Shown piece after piece: positions 24,801-38,450 of a stretch of DNA of 64,000 nt. This stretch comes from Aquila chrysaetos chrysaetos. Lineage: Eukaryota > Chordata > Aves > Accipitriformes > Accipitridae. The stretch spans positions 5,828,001 through 5,892,000 of the forward strand of contig NC_044012.1 in the NCBI RefSeq assembly GCF_900496995.4, in the 5' to 3' direction. The notes under the pieces are model-generated. The model was not told where the DNA came from. It was given only the letters and a program-made list of their open reading frames with translations, and searched no databases. How positions within the stretch are numbered: the stretch's first letter is position 1; every line of letters begins with the position of its first letter. A program made the position numbers and the translations under genes.

Positions 24801-27800
24801 TTTGAGTACTGTTTTGGAACTTCTCTGGAGCAGGAACAAAAACAATGGTGAACAGGCAGAACTTGCAAAAGGTAGCCCCCAAAATCTGTGCGATGTTCTA
24901 AACACCGAGTTCTTCGCTGGCATGTTCTTGCCCTTTCAGCTGAAATGGGGCATGGAAGAGCTGAAGACTGGTCTGGGATTCTTGAGTCCTCTGCTGACCA
25001 GGACCCTTTATAATCTGCATGGCAGATCTAATAATCTGCATTATATCCCTTGCCCTTTTTCCACATTTTAGACCCTTCTGGGGAGAAAAAAAATCTAATT
25101 AATATTGTGGATTTCTGCTTCCGCATGGAGATCTTGCATCCTTGAGCTCATGACTCTGAGGGAGTAAACTTGAACGAGAAGGCAGCAAAGACTTATTTGT
25201 CCCTCTTAGAAAATTTTATGTGTGAAAATTTTGTAATATTGGGAGGCAATAATATTTCTTAAGTGATTGAAGTGAAGCATGGACTTAAAGGATAAAAAGC
25301 CACTGCTCCAGAAAAACTTCCAGTTGGTTAAGTAAGACTTTTCCCTCAAGAGTAGTTCTGAATCTGGTCTATTTCTGCAGACCCTTTTTTTGCCACTAAT
25401 TCATGTTTTGCATATATGTAAGTAGGACTTTTCTGTTCTGTTGTTGGATGTCCCAGGCTCTAAAGGTTCTCACTTCAGTTGGATAAGTAGAGAAAAGCAA
25501 TAAAATTAACAGGTATATGTCTACTTTAATTCAGCTGTGGAAAAATTCAGTTGCTACATCAATTTGAGTGACAGCTTTGGACAAGAAATTATCATGTTTA
25601 TTTTCCTCCCAGTCATCATCCTCATTGTTAAAGGACAGGCGAGTAGATACTGTTTCTCTGCTGGTAATGTTCATGGCAGCATAGAAAATTAGCTTTAAGT
25701 AGGTGTATTTCTGAAATGTGTGTTTTTCAGCCCCTGTCAGGGATTGGAATTCATTGGCTGTTACGGTTTCAGTTGCTAGTTACCATATTTTTGTGTTTTA
25801 TTCTTGGGACCTGTGTCACAGATGCCTGTGGCTCACCAACAGGTGCTCTGTGCATGTTTTGCATGGTAAAATTTGGTACAAAAGTTAGGCTTGTACACTA
25901 ACTCCTATTTGTCATGCTTTTTGGGTTTGAAATGAGAACTGAGCCATGATTCGAGAAGTTGTCATCCTTTTTGAAAATGGTTAAGCTGAATTGTACAATT
26001 TATTCTACACAGAAATAAAATTAAAGCAGATAAAGATCCTCTTCACTTAACTGCTCCTGTCAAGTTCTCCATTAATGATGGCACATTAAGAAGAGGAGGA
26101 ACATACTATTCATTGTTTCTTTACTGTTAACATAAAGCAGTTACTTTTGATTGGAATTTGGAAAAAGCAGTGACGTTTCTAGGGAATTATTCCTGATTTG
26201 ATACTTAGTGTCCCTGAAATGTATAATTTTCATGCATTCTCCTGAATTTTATCCTTTTCTAAACTGTCTTAGTTTTGGCTCTTTCCCCTTTTCCTGTATC
26301 TCCATTACTGTGTGTAAAAATAAACAAATACATATTAAGTAGCTTTTGATGCGAATATGTGCAATAGGAAACTTCCTCTGTTGCCTGACTCTTTAAGAAT
26401 TATATACCACATTGCGATGTTGCCACTAAGACTTTCTAGACTAATGTGATCCATTTTGTTTTTCAAGCAGAATGCAGCGATCTTTGAGTTTCCTCTTGCT
26501 GCTTTTCCTTCTGACATTTTGCTATAATTTTGGAAAAGGAGAAATAGGAACCCTTTTTAGACAATCACAATTCCCTGTGAAGGAGAGTTTTTGGATTCCC
26601 CTCAAATGTGTACACATCTTATAGACTTATTAACCTTTAAGATAGACAGAACTTTTCTTGTGCAATGGTGCGTAAGGTGCATAATGATACAGGCCAACCC
26701 CTATAACCTTTCTGCTCTTACTGGGTACGAAACTTTAATAAGCAAGTGTTAAGTCTTTTGTGTCTTGGCTGTTTGTCTTAGTGCTGTTCTCTTTCCCAGT
26801 GTATCTGTAATAGTGATTCTAGTAGCCGTCAAGGCATGTTGAAATCATCAGTGTAAACTACTATCAGTACTGAAGGAACAATGTGTGTGGCTGTGTTTTG
26901 CCTCCATGACAGTCTCTCCCTTAATACATTTGCTGCTTCCAGACACGTGGGGTACCAGGCTGGGGAAGCTGTTTTCCTTGGGTAGTTGTGCATCATGCCT
27001 AATTTTTTCCTTACTTCTCCCTGAGCTGGCAGTGATTCCAGAGGCAACAAAGCAGTTCATTGACAATCATCCAGGAAGAATTGCTTTGTTTTCTTTATTA
27101 AACTGTGAGTTTATAAGACAGAGACTGGAATGGGCTTAGTTCTAGTAAGTTAGAACAGCCTAGAGGGTTTTCTGTGTTATACCAGCAATCTCCTGTGTAC
27201 CAATGGTAACATCCCTACTGCAGTGTAAATCGCTGGGTAGCTCAGCATACCTTTTATTTAGCTGAATATAAATAAACAGCAGGATACTTGAAAGAAATAA
27301 CACTCCAGAGAAAACACAATCCTAGTGCAATTAGAGCATTTCTATTTAGATAATTGCTCACTGAAATTATAAGCTTGGATCTAATCCTCAAAGGATACAG
27401 AAAATTGGCAGTTCCAGGACGATCTCCTGCTTTCACTCCCCCCCCCCCCCCCCCGCCCAATACATGAATATCTTTGTTTCTCAAACCCTAAATGCTGATT
27501 TTTTTTTTCTTTTTTTTTTGGCTTTTTTTTCCTGCTATAGTGAGAGTGATACTGAAAATGACAAAATAGCAAAGGATGCCCTGGAGATAATCTAATTTTT
27601 GAGGGAATCTGTGTAGAGGAGTGATAACGAGCATGGTAATTTACTGCTGCTTGAAAGAAAAACATGACCTCATGCAGTTACAGAGGGGCTTGCCCTAATT
27701 AGGGGCGCAGACAGCGTGGTCACTAGGGTGTTGGTGAAACAGGCAGTAGTCTCCACAAACAAGTATTTACCTCAATGAGACTGTTCTCTCCTACCCTCTC

Positions 27801-27851
27801 TTTTATAGGACTATGCTTTTTGTGAATTTTTTTTTCCATTTCTAAGAACTG
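15841..27851. other. Intergenic or intron of an unknown transcript, no coding exon recognised
   Basis: Mostly T- and G-rich on the plus strand. It holds homopolymer runs at 15942-15959 (T), 20139-20154 (A), 22480-22497 (T) and 27438-27454 (C). Many short open frames exist, none with a recognisable domain. A segment at 18833-18958 looks superficially like a terminal exon but is not supported. Confidence 0.5.
27438..27454 (+). repeat. Poly(C) run of 17
   Basis: Uninterrupted C tract followed by GCCC, so the minus strand has a long G run that could form G-quadruplex structures. Tract length may be imprecise. Confidence 0.9.
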
Positions 27852-28012
27852 TAGCTTGGTGCTTAGGCTAGGAGGTAAAAATAGGGTTCTGTTCCTGACT
27901 GTCCCACTGACTTTGGATGTGAGTTTAGGCAGGCTAACTCCATTTCTTTGCATCTTTTCCCGTATCTATAAAGTGGGGATTACCAGCCATGGGTAGAGTG
28001 CTTTGAGTTACT
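27852..28012 (+). mobile_element. MIR-like ancient SINE remnant
   Basis: The order of phrases follows the MIR consensus core: 'cccactgactttggatgtgag' for the part leading to 'gtgaccttgggc', then 'catttctttgcatcttttcc', then 'tatctataaagtggggatta' for the 'tctgtaaaatggggataata' part, and 'agagtgctttgag' near the end. It is heavily diverged, as expected for a pre-avian repeat. Boundaries are approximate. Confidence 0.6.
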
Positions 28013-31000
28013 TCACATGCTTTCATTTGGTTTCTTTCTTCACTTCTCTGTCGATTGTTTTTTTTTTTTAAATCCTTAAATTTTCTGTTAAACTGAGACT
28101 CATAAAAGCCAGAAAACTGTGAGTACAAAGAGACTTCCCTCTTACACTATTCAGCAGAGCGCTCTGAAAAAATAGTGTTTTGGCCAGAAAGAAACTGTTT
28201 TAAAATACTGTAATCCATGTCACTGCTTTGTTCTGTTGTGTTTTCTTAAATGTCTCCTCAATTCTCTGTTTGCAACACATTTTGAGACGTATTTGCACTT
28301 GCAGTTTATAGAAATACTTGCTGCCTTAACACCTGCCAAAAAGTAGATTTTTAAAGGATGGAAGTAGAAAAAAGATCTTGGGGTATGTTGCAGTTCATAA
28401 GATTAAAATCAGAAGTTTTTAAAAATAACATTTCAACACATTAATTACTGAAAAGTAAATTCATTGATAAAGCAAAATGTGAAGCTAGTAAAGATGGGTG
28501 TGAAGTACCCTTATCAGTATTGAAAACTGGCTCTGTATTTATATGAGAAGATTCCAGATCAGAAAAATTAAATGTTGCCCTGTGTATGACTTAGAAATAC
28601 TTATTGACTAGAGGAGTAAAATATGCCTTGAAATAATTTTTTCTGTGTGCAATTTTTTTCCTGCATATTCCAGAGCTCAGCTTTTTTTCACAAATACATG
28701 AAAAAACGGGTATGTATCCATATGCAGTTTCTGTGCACTAGGCCTCTTCCCCAGCTCTTTAACATTTAAGGGAAGGGAAAAAGTGTGGGTGTGAAAGTAC
28801 GGGGGCAGTTTGAGAAGGCGCTCTTTAAATGGTATGGGATTGTGTCATTCTGTCTCATAAATTACATCCTCAAACCATCATTTTCTTCTTAATCCTACTT
28901 TTGAATAATGAATATTCATATAATCTGTTCTTGGTTCTCCATGTAACTCCCATTGCTGAAGAACAACTTTCCACAGCCACAGAAAGGCACTCTGAATTTC
29001 ACTCCTCAGGACCACTTTGACTTAGATTCGCCGGGCCTTGCTCTGCTGTGTTTTGAACGAGCCCGGAAGGTCTGGGTGCAGGAGGAAGAGATGAAACTGC
29101 TTATTTTCCTTTCTGCCCTAGAGTGTGATGGCATGTATCAGTTCCAGTCCCTAGCATAAAGTAAAACTGATATGGACTAAGCCTCTGCCACAAAAGGACT
29201 GGTTTTATTGACTTGGAATTGGTAAAATACAGCCCCAGTCTGCTCAGTATCCTCCCCATTCATGGTTTGTTTGACACTCCCACATGGATGCAGAGTAAAA
29301 GCCACAACAATTGAGGATTCTTCTGAGCTGAGGAAATGCATGTTGACAAATTTCCTTGATTTTAATTTTGAATCATGCTGTTAGATCAGGGCACAGCAGA
29401 CTTAATGGCTGATGAAGTCATCCACGTTTTCCTTTGTTGCTTGTGGTCTGCTGAATGTTCATTTGTATTACTGCAGGACACAAGTTTATGAAGTTGATGT
29501 GTTGTTATCAAAGCCTTTTAGTACACCTCTTTTTTTTCTCCTCTTTAGCAGTCAGCCATCTGCAAGAGCTGTTTATTGTATCCAAATGATTGTGATAGCA
29601 TTCAGTTAGGGTATAAACAATAGCAGAGCTGGTTTCATTAGCAAAGGGCATGCAGAATCAATGCCTAGGTCTGATTCCTTCATTCTTAAACTTGTATCAG
29701 TGTAATTCATGTTAAGTGGTTAACTTCTGATTTACTTGAGCTCAAGTGAAAACAGATACAGGTCCACAGACTGACACTATTCATGTTGATGGGAAACCAT
29801 TTATATTGCTGCCAAATTGTTGGGGTTTTTTATTACAGTGGCAGTGAATAAAAGCCAGAGTAAATCATAAATTTCACTACCTATAATATTTGAGAAACTG
29901 AGACATCTTATAGTAGCAGCCTTAAACTAATTCACAACAGTCATTTATCTTCATTGTTTTCTACAGAGATTGGCTGAATTTTTTTAATACACATAGCTTT
30001 ATATGGGCACTGATTATAAAATATTGTTACCTTTCTTAGTGTTAAAATACTCTTCACTGATTATATAGTATTTGTCCCAAAGAGGAAAACAATAGAAGAG
30101 CTCCCATGTCAAATTTTCATTCCTGTAGCTTCTCAAAGAATATTTAAAAAAAAAAAAAATCTCATGAATCTGAACTTAGGCTGGTAGGTTTCTACATTTC
30201 TGCAGGGAGTATATCACAGATGAAGCAGGCTTTCTCAGAGGGGGATCATACCTCATTACTTGGGAAAGTTAATTGGTAGTGCAAACCCCACAGAAGCATC
30301 CACTTCATCTGCAGACACAAGATACCTGAGCTGTCCACTATAACCTCATTTTCTAGTCTTAAAAAGGAAAACGGAGAGAGGCTTGTGCACTTAAATATTA
30401 TGAATTTAACTAGGGTGAATCTAAAAGCTGCTGAAGCAAATGATTCCCCTTGGTGTGTTACTGAATGCTGGCAAGAATCACATTTACTGTCTCACATCAT
30501 GCTATGCTACCGTTCTGCCATGCTGCTTTTAGATTTGAATGCTCCTGGGGGGAGGGTCACTGTGGACAGCATTGAGGAGCATGTGCATGGAGTGTTGTAT
30601 GTGGATGTTCAGGGAGGGAGTTTACCACCAAAACCAGCTGCAAACTTTTCTGTGTCATCAGATTCCTGTGAATTCATGTGGAAGACAGTGGGACTGCAAG
30701 GCAGCGGCTTGCCTGCATGGAACATGCACAAAAGATGGGAATCAGAGTGACTTGGACACACCAGCATCTTCTGTCATATCATGTAAAAGGCTACCTGATA
30801 CTTATAACAATGTACCTGATTTTCCATTTGCATAGACTTTTCTGAAATACAGCTTACTTTTTCTTTTAAACTCCTTTAATATGTATGTTGGTATTGTTAC
30901 TGGAGAGAACAGAGGCCTTTTATTTCTGTACGTCTGTGGGGAAGGTCCCCTGCTCTGTTCAGCATCCAAGCTGAATGGATATTAAAACTGGTGCTGACAA

Positions 31001-34000
31001 TATCATGTCATCACCAGTTCTTTGAAATAGGGCTTGTGCTCATCACAATGTTGAGTGTTTCTTACAGTACTGCATTCTAGAAGGCATAAAATTACTGGTG
31101 CAGGAAAGAGGCTGGATTCTGTGTGAAAATAAAAGCAAGATTGTATTAAAATAAGACAATATTTGAAATGATAGTGGAGGCTTCTCAGCATTCACTGCTG
31201 TAGCTGTTGTTGCCTCTTAGAGACAACTGGATATTACATGCCTGGAAAGTCTGTACCATTCTTCAAGGTTTTTATGATTTTTCTTACTGGCAGTGGTTAG
31301 CACATATGCATACCTAAAACTGTTCTGAAAATACCCTTTCTTATTATAACTCATCCAATCAGAAGAATAACTGCTGATCCAGGCAGGTTTTGGGACACAG
31401 GGACTGCTTTTGTGACTAGGAAGTTTCAAGAAATGGCAGAGAATGGCACTGAGTCATGGCACCAGTAGCGCTTGCTCAGGCTGCAGTTAAAGGCCTTCGT
31501 TAATTTGTTGTCCAGCAGTTTGTGCCTGTGCAAAGTACAGGTAGAATGTCACTAAGTCAGAAAGGTTGCTTTCACAGGGACAGATTTATTGAGAAGGGGT
31601 GAAGGGGTAAGAGGGTTGCTTCTTGCCTGTGCCTCTAGTTTGCATTGCCTGATATGCTATCCTACAACCTCATCACATAGGCAAGAGCAGCTGTGTAATT
31701 CCTCCATCCACACTACAGCTATTTCCACTTTTATATCATGTCATGTGCTTCAGAGGTTCTTGGGCCATAAACTGAAGCTCATTTTTGCAGATCGCTGAGC
31801 TGGTGGGAGAGTCTGCTGCCCTCAGAAACTTATCTCTGTGAGAGGTTTTTGTATTGCAACAGAAGCTGTGCGAATGCTCCCTAAGCAATTCTACTAATGG
31901 TGTTAATCTGCCTTTGCTGGAGGGTACTGACCTGGTGATAATGATGAGAAGGTAGAGACGGGTGCAGACTACAGCTGAATCTGGCAAAGATGTCTCTCTG
32001 TGGTTTCCAGTCGTTTGTAGACATCTTCCAGCCCTGCCAGTGGAGCTGCTCTGCAACCTGTTTCTGTCAAATTAGAGAACTCTTCCACAGCTGTTTGTTG
32101 TACCTGTCAGATTTGGCTGAAACATTTGGGCAGTGCTCACAGCATATCTGAGGAGATGGTGGCAATGGCATTGTGTTGGAGGATGCAGATTCCTTCTAGG
32201 GACATGGGTGTTTACAAGGTTTGTGATGCCACCCCTGTGTAAGCAGTTGTAACCTGTGTTGGTTCACACCAACAAAGAATGTAGCCCATAATCATGGAGA
32301 AGCAGGAAAAGCAGATCAGAATGAGGATACAGGCACTCTCAGTGTTTTTTCTCCTTTGTACTATTTAGCCCAGGCTCTTTCTTCTCTGCTGTTCTCTATA
32401 GTTGCCTGTTCTTTGGGACAGTAGTAAAGAATTTGAGAGTTTTGGTGTTAAAATATAAGGTCAGGACCAGCCACGATATGAAGAGAGATAATGTTATGTC
32501 CCAGCAATAATAAGGGGCCTGGGAGAGCTAAAGAAATGAAGAAATGCCTTGCCACCTTATCATATCACATCTTGCCTCCTCTCGGCTTGGTCTGAATCTC
32601 ACAGCCATGTTATAAAGGCTCCTGTGCAGAGTTATCCATTGGTAAATGTAAGAAACCAGCTGGGGGAGTAAAGAGAAAGGGAATATTGTGCACTGTGGTC
32701 TCAGTTATGACGCTTCAATGTTTTGTTTGCCCCAGGACCTATAACAGCTTGTGGTCCGAGAGCTGAGGTTGAGCTGGAGTTCTGTGCTTTGGGGGGACAC
32801 AGATCAATAAGTGCATCTTGGTAACAAAGGAAGATCTGACCCTTGGCTGTCACTTCCATCTGGCAGCTGGAGGCCAGGGAGGGATTTCTTGCAGAGGGGG
32901 AAGGGACTGATTCGTTCTGTAGAACTACAGCATGACTCTCACTGCTGGCAGGGGCCAGTGTCTGAGAATGGCTGATGCTGATTTGAACCACTGAACTGCT
33001 ACCATTTCACAGCCAGTCTAAGTCAGATTGTCTGTCTTGTTTCCCTTATTGCTTTTGTGTGTTGATTGTGAGCACTGTACTTGCTCTGGTGTAAACACCA
33101 GTGGCTTTGAAGAACTCAAGAGTAGAGGAGGAAATGTGCACATGCACATGTAAGCACGCACACACACAGAAGGAAATTAGGAGGAGTCAGCAAAGCAAGG
33201 AAGAGTCAGCAACAGAAAGTGATAGAAGTGTAGGAAAGAGTAGCATCTTGAAGAAGTCTTATTAGGGGTCCTCTTTTCATCAGATAGATGTTTTAGTGAT
33301 GAACCCAGTGAAAGATTTAGTAATCTTACAGCAAAGAAGCAGAAAAGAAGTAGCTTCTAGATACTGCATTTTTTTCTTGATGAAGCAAGCAATGTTTGGA
33401 TGAAGACCTTTATTGTTTTGAAACTAAAGTAGTGCTCAAAGCCATATTTGGATTAGTACTTTTTATTGCAGCATTAAAAAACCTAGCTTCTGCCCTGAAG
33501 AGCTTACAATAAAGTAGACAAGGCAGAGGAATAAGGAAGCATGTGAAAATATGAGTCTTTTTCATCATTTTTCAAACAGATGGAATAGGGTCGATAATTT
33601 GTGAGACTGTCCACAGCAGGGATTGTTGGGGCAGTGAGTGTTGTTTAAAGGGGGTTACTTCCATTAAGGTCAAAGAGTATGTTGTTCGAGTGCACTGTAT
33701 TTGTGAAGTGCCTAGTCTGCCAGGGATACATGTTGTATCTAGTCTCTGTTGATTGTCAGTTAGCTCGAACAGACTAACCCTCAGGGATCTGTTCTCCTCT
33801 TGTCCTCTGGATGTTATTGATCCTGCTGTACTGCTACTTATACATGTTCTTTCCAGGTATTGTTAGTCTGGCTGAATAATGTATTTCTGGCTTAATAATA
33901 ATATTTTGTCACTTACAATATTTTATTAGCTCGCCAACTTTCAAAGAGTGGGAATGAAGTAACGTTTCTGGAATGGTATATTAGGAGTTAGGACACAGAG

Positions 34001-37000
34001 TTAAGCTTTCCGGGTATGTGGTCCCAAAGGAAAAGGTTAATGTTCGTGTTGGAATAAGAAGAGCTTGGACTCCAGGTACGGTGGGAGGGAAAGTACTGTC
34101 TTACACTGTATGTAGACCACACTGCGTGACAGACCTCATACAATGCTTTATTTGCTAGTCTAAATTGCCACAGCTATACAAGAGGCTGACAAGGATGGCC
34201 TGTATGGAGGATTCACCTCCACATACCATCTTATTGTCGAAGTGGTCAGCCATCCCTTCTTGGTTCACATCAGTACTACTTGTGACACACAAAAACCTGA
34301 TGTTTTTGCCATCGTGGACTGTTACAAAGATGATTGCTCAGGCTTTATCTTCTGTAAGAAAAGATAATCTTGGAGTGTTCTGTGCAGAGCAGTTTTAGTG
34401 AATGGGTTAAATTCATCATTGCAAGATTTAGCCAGAATGCATTAAACCATGTTAATTTTGCGAAACAAAGACCAATGCTGCTTGGTGAGATTGTTATCCA
34501 AGCAGTGGGCAGGAGGAAGTTGAAGAGCTCTGAAAGTTTTGGTCTGAGCTTGTTGCCATTGTGTTGCAGAAACGCAGTTGCCATAGCTAAGGTGTAATTA
34601 GCTTTTAGGTTAATATTATAGTGCTGTTGAATTACCTTCCCTAAAATACGCAGCAGTTTTACCTTTTTTTGTTGTTCTGTTTCCACAAATTAGACACTGC
34701 ATATTAAAAAATGCTCTTACATACATGAACACACATGCACTCTCACAATGTTTTTTCTTTCTTTTTTTTTTTTAACCAAGCAAACACTGGAACACATACA
34801 TTAAATTAAATGCAGGACAAATGTTGTAGTTATTATATACATGAGCAATAAGTATAATTTTGAACATGACAGTATTATCTGTTGTACTCCAAAGCAGAGA
34901 AACTACATTTTTTTTACACTGACAGAAGCAATAGTAAAAGTTAAAACATCATTTCTCAGGTTCTATAAACCAAACTGACTGATGTGCTGTCTGCTGAAAT
35001 ATACATTGCCTCAAAATTGATGCTGCTGTTATTTTTTTATATGTCTAAACTTTTAGCAATTTGTCTTCCTCAAAGACAGAAAAAAGAGGTGGGGGGAAGA
35101 GATTCCTAGCATCTGCCCATAATGAAGGATTCTTTTTATTCTGTATTTCAAATCTTTCTTGATCAAACCCATGCCATTCTCTGAACTGCTTCTTGAGAAG
35201 GAAAAATAGTTTTTAGCCTTGAAGACAAGAATTAAACAGCTTGCCCTAGAGGGCTCTAAAACTAATAGCAAGGGTGAACACTCTTGTAATTATTCATTCT
35301 GGTGTTTCAGGTTTGGAAAACGTAAAGTAAAACAATCTGAATAGTCTTTCTAAATGGTTGCACAGTAAAAGATTTTCTTTTCATGAGAAGGATAGGAGAT
35401 CTTGATCTTAAAAGAGAGGAAGACCTGGGATGGTTTAAAACTGTCTTGCAACATACTTAGTTTACTTTTTTCTGGGCCATTACTTCTGTATGTTATCTGT
35501 TGAAGAGGAAACATGGTATTTCTCATCAAGTGAAATAAATTAACCTTCCTTCTGTCTCCCATTTATATACTAAAGATAAAGCCATGGCTTCCTGGTTACT
35601 TTAATCCAGGATACACCAAGATTGCAGCTGAAGAGGGCCTTCCTGCTTTCCCCCTTCCCCCAGTTTTTCCCCTGTTCAATAAAAAGTCATTATTTGTCTA
35701 TTTAGCATCCTGTGATGCCTAAAGGGGTCAGTTAAGTGCTGTTGCTTGCATGAGGGAGAGGATGAGTGGATGGGAGGGGGAAGGACAGGGGATGCATTGC
35801 CAGCTCTCATCAGTCTAAATTTTTCTAACAGTATTAAGAGGCAGGTCTATGCTAATCTAGTTTGTTTTGGCTGAAGTGGTTTTGGTACCAGTTAAAGTGA
35901 ACAGCTAGGAGCTGCTCTGAAGGGGCAGTTACCTCTACATCTGAGTTGGTGATGGACATCTGAGGATAAACCTTTTCTACCAACACAACTACTTGCAAGG
36001 TGGGTGTTTGTCCACACCCTTTATTTCTTCTCTCTGCAGAGTTGAAATAAGAATCTAGTAAAATAGATGGCTGCATGCAAAACCCTTAGATATCCATTTG
36101 GTGCTGGAAGCTCTACATGTTAATTTCTTATTATCTCTTATCCATTCCTGTTTGGCAGATACACTATTTTAGTTCACTGGAATACAAAGCACAAGGAAGT
36201 TTTGCTATGACATGTCTCAGGAAAATATACTTGAACATACTGTCAGTTAAAGGATTGGCAGAGATCTTACTTCATAGTTGCAAGAAAATTTTGAGAATAT
36301 ATTGCTCTTTATTTTCTTTTTTCCCATTAGTTGAATGACTGATTTCTACAGGAATTATTAGCCCCATCTTCCTTTTCTTCCCATCTCTTGATCAAGGCTA
36401 CTGAGAATCTCCAGTAAGATAAAGCAGAGAAGAGCTGGTAGCAGAGGTTGTGTTTTGTGGTATTGCCAATAGAGTGTCCTTAATTTTTAATCAGGCATTG
36501 ATTAAGAATCCATGGGATTGTTTTGACAGGAAAGATGAATTCAAATTATAACAAAGCATAAGCTCTTATTGCTTTTTATCCAGTCCTCCCACAGGAGGTT
36601 TTGGAGGAAACCTGGATATGGATGAATGCTAAGTCTCTCCACAGTGCTCACACCATTCAACCAGAAGCTAAGTGAAGCTACTGTTTGCCTCTGCTCTGGA
36701 GTGGCAGTTGTTCAACAGCTGTCTGGGCATCCCCATCAGACCTGTGACAGTTTCACGCAGAGCAAACTTGTTCAATTTTTAAAGATTAGGAGCAATGTCC
36801 TTAAACAGTAATAAATGAAGCATGTTCCTTTATGCTTCATGGGCTGTGGGTGTATAGCGTGTATTTCTTAAACTTTGAATGCTTGATCCTGTTAGACGGC
36901 AAACCAGTAGCCAGTGTGTTATGAAAATTCTTATGAAAACTGTCATTGCAAGAGTTCAGTACACACAACATAAAACACACTTAAGGCAGGTAAAAAAATT

Positions 37001-37945
37001 GATAGATTTTCTTAGATCTTGATCTTCATCATCCTCTTTGTTGTCATTGTTTTGTTCTTGATTTTCTTTTTCAGAAAATACTGTAAAATGTCAACAGCAC
37101 AGAGCTTGGAAATTAAAACTTGGATAAAGTACTATCTAGTACAGCAGAAACTGATGTATTACAAATTATGGAAGCAAGTATCTTTTACTAAAGCGGAGTT
37201 TTTTCTGCAGATCATAGCAGCTGAAGTTGGTTGTTTAGCCTTTCAGAGAGCTGGTTTGTATTTTATGATGGGAGATTAGAAGCGTTATTGAAATGTGATA
37301 AAAATCAGCCGCATGTTCTGAAATTAGAGACGCTATTTCATCTGGCTGCTTTGTTTTTTGTAGGGTTCAGTACCTTCTGCAGTGTAGTGCACACTAGAGG
37401 ACCTTCAAAGTGAAAGCATCCTAGATTTGATATTTGTATCATGACCAGGGAAAAAATATTTCAGTACAAGTTTATAATGAGCAAGATTCTCCATGGATGG
37501 AGATTATCACAGCTCCATTGATTTTAGTATATCATGGTATATAATGTACGGCTTGGGGATCTTGTTCTGAATAATATTCCTTACAATATTTGATGCCATG
37601 AATACGTCTGTCTTTCTTGCAGCCATGATAAACTAAACAACTTGCAAATATCTACATTAAAAAAAATCCAACCAGAAAAATGTTATTTGAACAGTTTGTG
37701 ACAGGAGAAATAGCCAATCCAAGTATTGTATTTGAGCTTCATGCTTTGTTCATGCCGTGAAAATGACAAAAGTCTTAGCTGGGATCATGTATTGGTTTTA
37801 AAACTAAGACACCTAGTTTGAGAAATTGATGTGATCTCAGCTTCCTGCTGTGTTCACTCACACCTGGAAAAGGATATTGAGTGTCATTGTGCTTGGATAG
37901 ATTAGTGTTGGTTTTGGCAGGTGATACAGACTGGTAAAAATCTAG
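28013..37945. other. Intergenic, no gene recognised
   Basis: AT-rich with scattered open frames up to 121 codons (30385-30750). None has splice or similarity support. A short CA-rich microsatellite lies near 33140-33170. The segment at about 34345-34620 has an unrepetitive texture suggestive of a conserved non-coding element, which I could not test. Confidence 0.45.
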
Positions 37946-37972
37946 TATTGTTTCTTACAGTAAGAAACAATA
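37946..37972. repeat. Perfect 12-bp inverted repeat with 3-nt loop
   Basis: TATTGTTTCTTA at 37946-37957, then loop CAG, then TAAGAAACAATA at 37961-37972. A T run begins two bases later, at 37975. The stem is too short for a standard miRNA precursor. Its function is unknown. Confidence 0.9.
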
Positions 37973-38434
37973 ATTTTTTTTTTAATACGATGTGCTTTGG
38001 CTTTTGTTGTATAAAAATTTTATGACAAAATACTGTAGTTACTCTCAGATAAACTATCTTCTGTAATGTCATTCTCATCTACCCCACCTCTCAAATTCTG
38101 AAGTAAAAAGTAAAGAATGAAATAAGTGAAATGTAAACTGAGCTGCATTTGTGATCTTGCAAATGCTACAAACAGCTCAGATTCTTCTCAGTATATCTGT
38201 TTGACTATTGGTGCCTCCTAGTAGATCTGATGAAGTGCAACTGACTGTAACAAGAGGCTCTGGGTTCATTCTAAGTACTGCTGAAAAGACTATGAGACTG
38301 GAATACAGGAAGCTTTAGGGCATGTCAGAAAGAGAAAGTAAAAATCTTATATTACATGAGGACTACGGAGGCTAAAAAAAAATCAGTTTAATTTTATCTG
38401 TGGTTGTAGGCTTTGCTACAGTAATCCTTGCACA

Positions 38435-38450
38435 TGAATGCATGCATTCA
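38435..38450. repeat. 16-bp perfect palindrome
   Basis: TGAATGCATGCATTCA is its own reverse complement. The centre ATGCAT resembles part of an octamer/POU site. No further context. Confidence 0.85.

Noticed and set aside
30385..30750. 121-codon plus-strand open frame overlapped by a 98-codon frame
   Set aside because: No recognised domain, no splice context, and overlapping frames of similar length.
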